22,103 bases of DNA from Baffinella frigidus (lineage: Eukaryota; Cryptophyceae; Cryptomonadales; Baffinellaceae). Under the pieces are notes generated by a model. The model was not told the DNA's origin. It searched no databases and was given only the letters and a program-made list of their open reading frames with translations. Made by a program: the position numbers and the translations under genes. The DNA lies in the NCBI GenBank assembly GCA_026770585.1, contig MU647263.1, forward strand, positions 40,767 through 62,869, given 5' to 3'. Shown here piece after piece: positions 18,959 to 22,103 of this stretch (positions are counted from its first letter, which is position 1; each line of letters starts with the position of its first letter).

Positions 18959-19228
18959 AATAACCTGTGCGGTGACATCCGGATGAGAGGACCCGACAAC
19001 GCACGTGCAGCGCACGGTGTGATCCGGTGTGGACCGTCTCCTTGCCCGAGGCGGGCCCTTCCAACGACTCGGCGCGTGACATCCGGATCCTCAGGCGCGG
19101 GCCCGCCTCGGGTGATGACTTAGCCTCGATACCTTCGTAAGTCACTTCGGGGTGCGGCCCCCCTCTGGAGCGCGCTCTCTGCGCACAAGAAAGCCTCGCT
19201 GTAGGGCCCGCCTCAGGAGTGGCACGAG

Positions 19229-19331
19229 ATCCCTTAAGTTGCGAGTAGGCCCATACGCCCTACCGTAGGGCCCTAGGACCTGCCTAGGACCTGTCGGGGG
19301 TCCATTTGGACCCCCTGGCAACTTAACGGAT
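19229..19331. mobile_element. fold-back element family B, copy 4
   Basis: ATCCCTTAAGTTGCGAGTAG to CTGGCAACTTAACGGAT, core ACGCCCTACCGTAGGGCCC. It interrupts a GGCCCGCCTCAGG-type repeat, which resumes as AGGCCCGCTTCAGG directly after it. Confidence 0.78.
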
Positions 19332-19865
19332 AGGCCCGCTTCAGGATCGGTAGGCCCGAGGCGCATAAGGAGGCGTACCCCCCTAGGACCCTACAGTAGG
19401 CCTATGCCCTCAGGAGTGGTGTGAGATAGGCCCGCCTCGGGAACGGTAGAACTTCCTCACTCTCGCATGAGGCGTGTCCGTGTTCCCTGTTCTGAGGCAT
19501 GTCTGTGTTCCCTGTTTGTAATGTAAATATGTCAAATGAGCAAGCGTGTCCATAGAGAAGGTATCCCGAATACAAGAACCCTGCCCCCCCCCCTAGCACC
19601 GCCCTGGGACCGTCGAGGGCGAGCTAGGGTGAATATTCACCCTATGGGCACTTAAGGGATACGAGGTATCTCTAATCGAAGGACCCGCACCTCCTCCGTA
19701 GGACCACCCTAGGATCCTAGGAATAGGACTACTGTGGGCCCCTAGGATGTGCGTCTGCGCGTCCCGAACCCAGTTGATCGAACTCTACCGTTGTCTAGAA
19801 GCAGTCGGATCAGGCGTCACTACTTCCTCCCTCTCCGCCCTTTGTGAGGACCGAGGTTCGATGTA

Positions 19866-19983
19866 CAGGGGTACCTCGCTCATAGGAAACGCCCACCCCC
19901 CTAGGACCACCATAGGGCCCAGGCATAGTCCTACTGTAGGGTCCTATGGGGGGTGCGGTTTCTTGTGAGCGAGGTGCCCCTGT
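19866..19983. mobile_element. fold-back element family C, copy 2
   Basis: CAGGGGTACCTCGCTCATAG to TGTGAGCGAGGTGCCCCTGT, core CCTAGGACCACCATAGGGCC. It lies about 120 bp beyond the ankyrin stop codon. Confidence 0.78.
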
Positions 19984-20102
19984 GATGGCCCGAGGCGGGC
20001 TCATCCTAACCCCGGTCCTCGCACCCTTCTCTGCGCGTCCTTCTTCCCGACTTTCGCGCCTCCAGGAAATCTCGCAGCAGAAAGACGCCATTGGGGGCAC
20101 CC

Positions 20103-20990
20103 TCACACCCGGTCCAGAATGAGCCGCACTACACCCGGATCGAGACGTGCGACGCTCGACGTCGCGCCCAGCCACGGGTGCTCGCCCATGGCAAACGCCT
20201 CGTACCGTGCCCTGCGCGTGGCCTCCGCACGAAGCAACTCCGCGACCAGCTCGTGCCCGCACGCAGAGGCGAGATCCTCCGGCGTCTGGCCAGACCTTTT
20301 CTTGGTCGTGATAGTCAGGTCTGCGCTTCTGTTCAGAAGAAGCTGAACGGTAGTCGTGTGCCCCTCCCTGGCAGCATCGTGGAGCTGCGTGAGGCCGGCG
20401 TGGTCTTTCACGCCGACCTCGGCGCTGTTGTCCAAATGGAGCAGGACGATCGATTCGTAACCGCCAAACGCAGCGCTGTGCAGCGGCACGCTCCCCTCTC
20501 TCGTCTTGATATTGGCGTCTGCGCCCCTGTCCAAAAGCAGCTGCACGATCTCCGCATTCCCCTCATTGGCAGCACCATTCAGCGGCGTGAACCCCGACTT
20601 TGTCGTTGCGTTGATGTCCACTTCCACTTCCGTGTCCAGAAGAGCACGCACGATGGTAAGGTACCCGCACGAGGCGAATTTGAGGGGGCCGTCACCGTCC
20701 TTGTCCTCCATGTTGCCGTCTGCGCCGTTGTCCAGGAGCTGCACTGTCTCGTTCTGGCCCTCTCTTGCAGCCAGAAGGAGAGGGGTTTCTCTCTTCTTCG
20801 TCCTGACCTGAATTTCGGCGCCCTTGACCATCAAGAGTTGCACAATCGCGGTGCGACCCTCCCGTGCAGCTTCGTGAAAAGGAAATAATCCATTATTGGC
20901 CTCGATGTTGACTTCGGCGGTCTCAAGAAGCATGTCCACAATTGCTTCGTAGCCCCCAAACGCAGCGTTGTGCAATGCCGTGTCCCGATG
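20103..20990 (-). CDS. ankyrin-repeat protein, exon without its own start codon
   Basis: Reading leftward from 20990, 295 open codons end at TGA (20105-20103). About eight ankyrin repeats of 32-34 residues run from residue 1 to about 260, with typical cores such as TPLNGAANEGNAEIVQLLLD and ALHNAAFGGYEAIVDMLLE. Repeat 3 lacks one residue. A basic tail follows. The open frame reaches 21065, but it opens there with GTG after an in-frame TGA, so no ATG precedes the first repeat. CAATAGACAG at 21000-20991 is a good acceptor, so this is probably a 3' exon of a longer gene. Ankyrin repeats bind other proteins; the partner cannot be told. It converges with the membrane-protein gene. A 1-base shift just before the stop would add about 28 codons (see findings). 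Confidence 0.75.
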   Translation of the reverse strand, partial: HRDTALHNAAFGGYEAIVDMLLETAEVNIEANNGLFPFHEAAREGRTAIVQLLMVKGAEIQVRTKKRETPLLLAAREGQNETVQLLDNGADGNMEDKDGDGPLKFASCGYLTIVRALLDTEVEVDINATTKSGFTPLNGAANEGNAEIVQLLLDRGADANIKTREGSVPLHSAAFGGYESIVLLHLDNSAEVGVKDHAGLTQLHDAAREGHTTTVQLLLNRSADLTITTKKRSGQTPEDLASACGHELVAELLRAEATRRARYEAFAMGEHPWLGATSSVARLDPGVVRLILDRV

Positions 20991-21231
20991 CTGTCTATTG
21001 CAAGAAATGCAACCGAAGCACCTTCGCAACAAGGTCCTACTCCTTGATCTTGAATCGCCGTCCACTGGTCAGGTGTCAACATCACCTGCGTGAAAGCCTT
21101 GCGTGAAAGCACTGATACCCCCCCCCCCTGAGCATGGTGCTCGTGCGCCGTATGGAATCAGTAGCACGATGCTGTCTATTGCAAGAAATACAACCAAAGC
21201 ACCTCCGCAACAGGGTCCCACTCCTCCCCTA
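20985..21231 (-). repeat. duplicated ankyrin exon acceptor region
   Basis: About 65 bp at 20986-21050 (GATGCTGTCTATTGCAAGAA, TGCAACCGAAGCACCTTCGC) recur at 21170-21231 with few changes. On the minus strand both carry the acceptor-like TTTCTTGCAATAGACAG. Confidence 0.78.
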
Positions 21232-21686
21232 GAACGGGTTCGTTCAAGTTTCTGTCGCCGTCAACGTTTCAATAAAGCCCTCTCTCGGGTCTATTGCAAC
21301 GCCACATGGGAAGTCTGAAAAAAGTAGTGGACAGGATCCTGTCCGCTACGTTGGAGCCATTTGTCCATCAAAAGGCAAATTTTACCCCCAGGTCGTGACC
21401 AAAATTCCTCAAAAGTCAACCTATAAATACTTTGTGTCGCGTTCAAAGAATTTGGGACTTCTCCTGTGGATTTGCAGTAGGTACCCCTGTGCATGTGTAC
21501 TTTCTGCAGACCGCCTTCCCTCTCGACCACTTTCATCGGTTTCCCTGATAATGATAACAATCTCAAATCCAGTTTTCATTGGAGCTATTCGGTACATTCA
21601 GGGCTTTAATTTGCTTCGTTTTGTGCCGGGAATCGCGTAGATGGACGGCTGCTGAGACCACTCGAGAATGCTAGAGGATCCTATGT
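21232..21686. other. unassigned stretch upstream of the ankyrin exon
   Basis: A minus-strand open frame at 21566-21291 encodes 91 residues (includes LTFEEFWSRPGGKICLLMDK). It resembles nothing I know. It could be an upstream exon of the ankyrin gene, but no junction can be defended. Confidence 0.3.
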
Positions 21687-21799
21687 ATATCCCTTAAGTG
21701 GCAAAGATTTTGACCGCCAAGAGGTCCTTGGCAGGTCCTAGGGCCCTACGGTAGTGCGTATGCGCGGGCGTATGCGCCTACTCGCCACTTGAGGGATAT
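21687..21799. mobile_element. fold-back element family B, copy 5
   Basis: TATATCCCTTAAGTGGC to GCCACTTGAGGGATATT with the core GGCAGGTCCTAGGGCCCTAC. The only B copy seen upstream of the ankyrin exon. Confidence 0.82.
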
Positions 21800-21867
21800 T
21801 GGATTGTAAATATTTTTAACAAGATAAGTTGCTCCAACCTCGCGTCTGGCCAATATATGGCTAGTTC

Positions 21868-21920
21868 TGTGACCAATCAACGAAAGTTACTACACAAATG
21901 CCCACTTTTAAAAGCACATC
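21868..21920. mobile_element. family G half element
   Basis: CAATCAACGAAAGTTACTAC then ACAAATGCCC matches one arm of family G; the other arm is not present nearby. Confidence 0.5.
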
Positions 21921-22013
21921 GGTTTTAAACAGGGCCCGCTAGCATTCTCGTGTGGGATACAATTTATTCGTTACATCACGCGACTAACGTGTCTGAAAGC
22001 TCCTTGCTCGTGT

Positions 22014-22103
22014 CGTCTGGGGATACAACCCCGTGTAGGATGACCGGATCTGGGGATACAACCCCGTGTAGGATGACCGGATCTGGGGATACAACCCCGT
22101 GTA
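22014..22103. repeat. 33-bp tandem repeat running off the window
   Basis: Unit GGGGATACAACCCCGTGTAG plus GATGACCGGATCT, present 2.6 times and cut by the end. Each unit holds the small hairpin GGGGATACAACCCC. A related GGGGGATACAGCCCCGTGTT is at 14117. Confidence 0.88.

Larger units (their letters stand above)
18843..20102. other. transposon-rich region between convergent genes
   Basis: No gene recognised. It holds element M, many GGCCCGCCTCAGG-type fragments (19020-19450), family B copy 4, a direct repeat GTGTTCCCTGTT (about 19480 and 19507), fragments with CCTAGGACC cores (19380, 19690) and family C copy 2. The 3' ends and polyadenylation sites of both genes should lie here; I see no clear signal. 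Confidence 0.6.

Noticed and set aside
20091-20888. 265-codon plus-strand frame
   Set aside because: Antisense shadow of the ankyrin exon, whose minus-strand translation has clear repeat structure.
1-22103. tRNA, rRNA or snRNA genes
   Set aside because: I looked for conserved motifs by eye and saw none; a covariance-model search was not possible.

Overview
The window is eukaryotic nuclear DNA. Short GC-rich coding blocks with AG/GT borders and mutually compatible phases are scattered through long introns. The introns are packed with telomere-like CCCTAAA/CCATAAA heptamers, fold-back (MITE-like) transposons and microsatellites. The TTTAGGG-type heptamer, the intron density, one likely GC splice donor and the low-complexity intron content suggest a unicellular alga or related protist (dinoflagellate, haptophyte or cryptophyte type). 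The lineage cannot be fixed from sequence alone. I see no bacterial operon, rRNA, tRNA or CRISPR array.

Positions 633-18842 (+) hold most of one large gene, rebuilt here exon by exon. There are 22 exons (plus a tentative one at 71-106). Every junction agrees in phase, giving 571 codons and a stop at 18840-18842 in about 1.7 kb of coding sequence over 18.2 kb. The 5' end lies upstream of the window. The product is an unrecognised membrane protein: an N-terminal Cys-containing helical domain, two adjacent hydrophobic segments, a Cys-containing loop of about 300 residues, a last membrane segment and a basic tail ending in STQV. The layout resembles the C-terminal part of prominin/tweety-type five-pass proteins, but that is inference.

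The most striking property is that 15 of the 22 exons have one or more partial copies (ghost exons) in the flanking introns, often spanning the exon-intron border. One copy (1806-1883) is an intact 78-bp phase 0-0 exon, and another (10238-10337) is nearly intact. Introns are otherwise made of heptamer arrays (C-rich strand in the sense direction, except 5.6-7.3 kb where it flips) and several families of short inverted-repeat elements, some nested and with visible target duplications.

From 18843 to 20102 lies a transposon-rich intergenic stretch. On the minus strand, 20990-20103 is an ankyrin-repeat coding exon (about 8 repeats) with no plausible ATG, so it is probably a downstream exon of a gene starting to the right. 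The two genes converge. The last kilobase (21066-22103) holds a duplicated splice-acceptor region, two more fold-back elements and a 33-bp tandem repeat running off the window.
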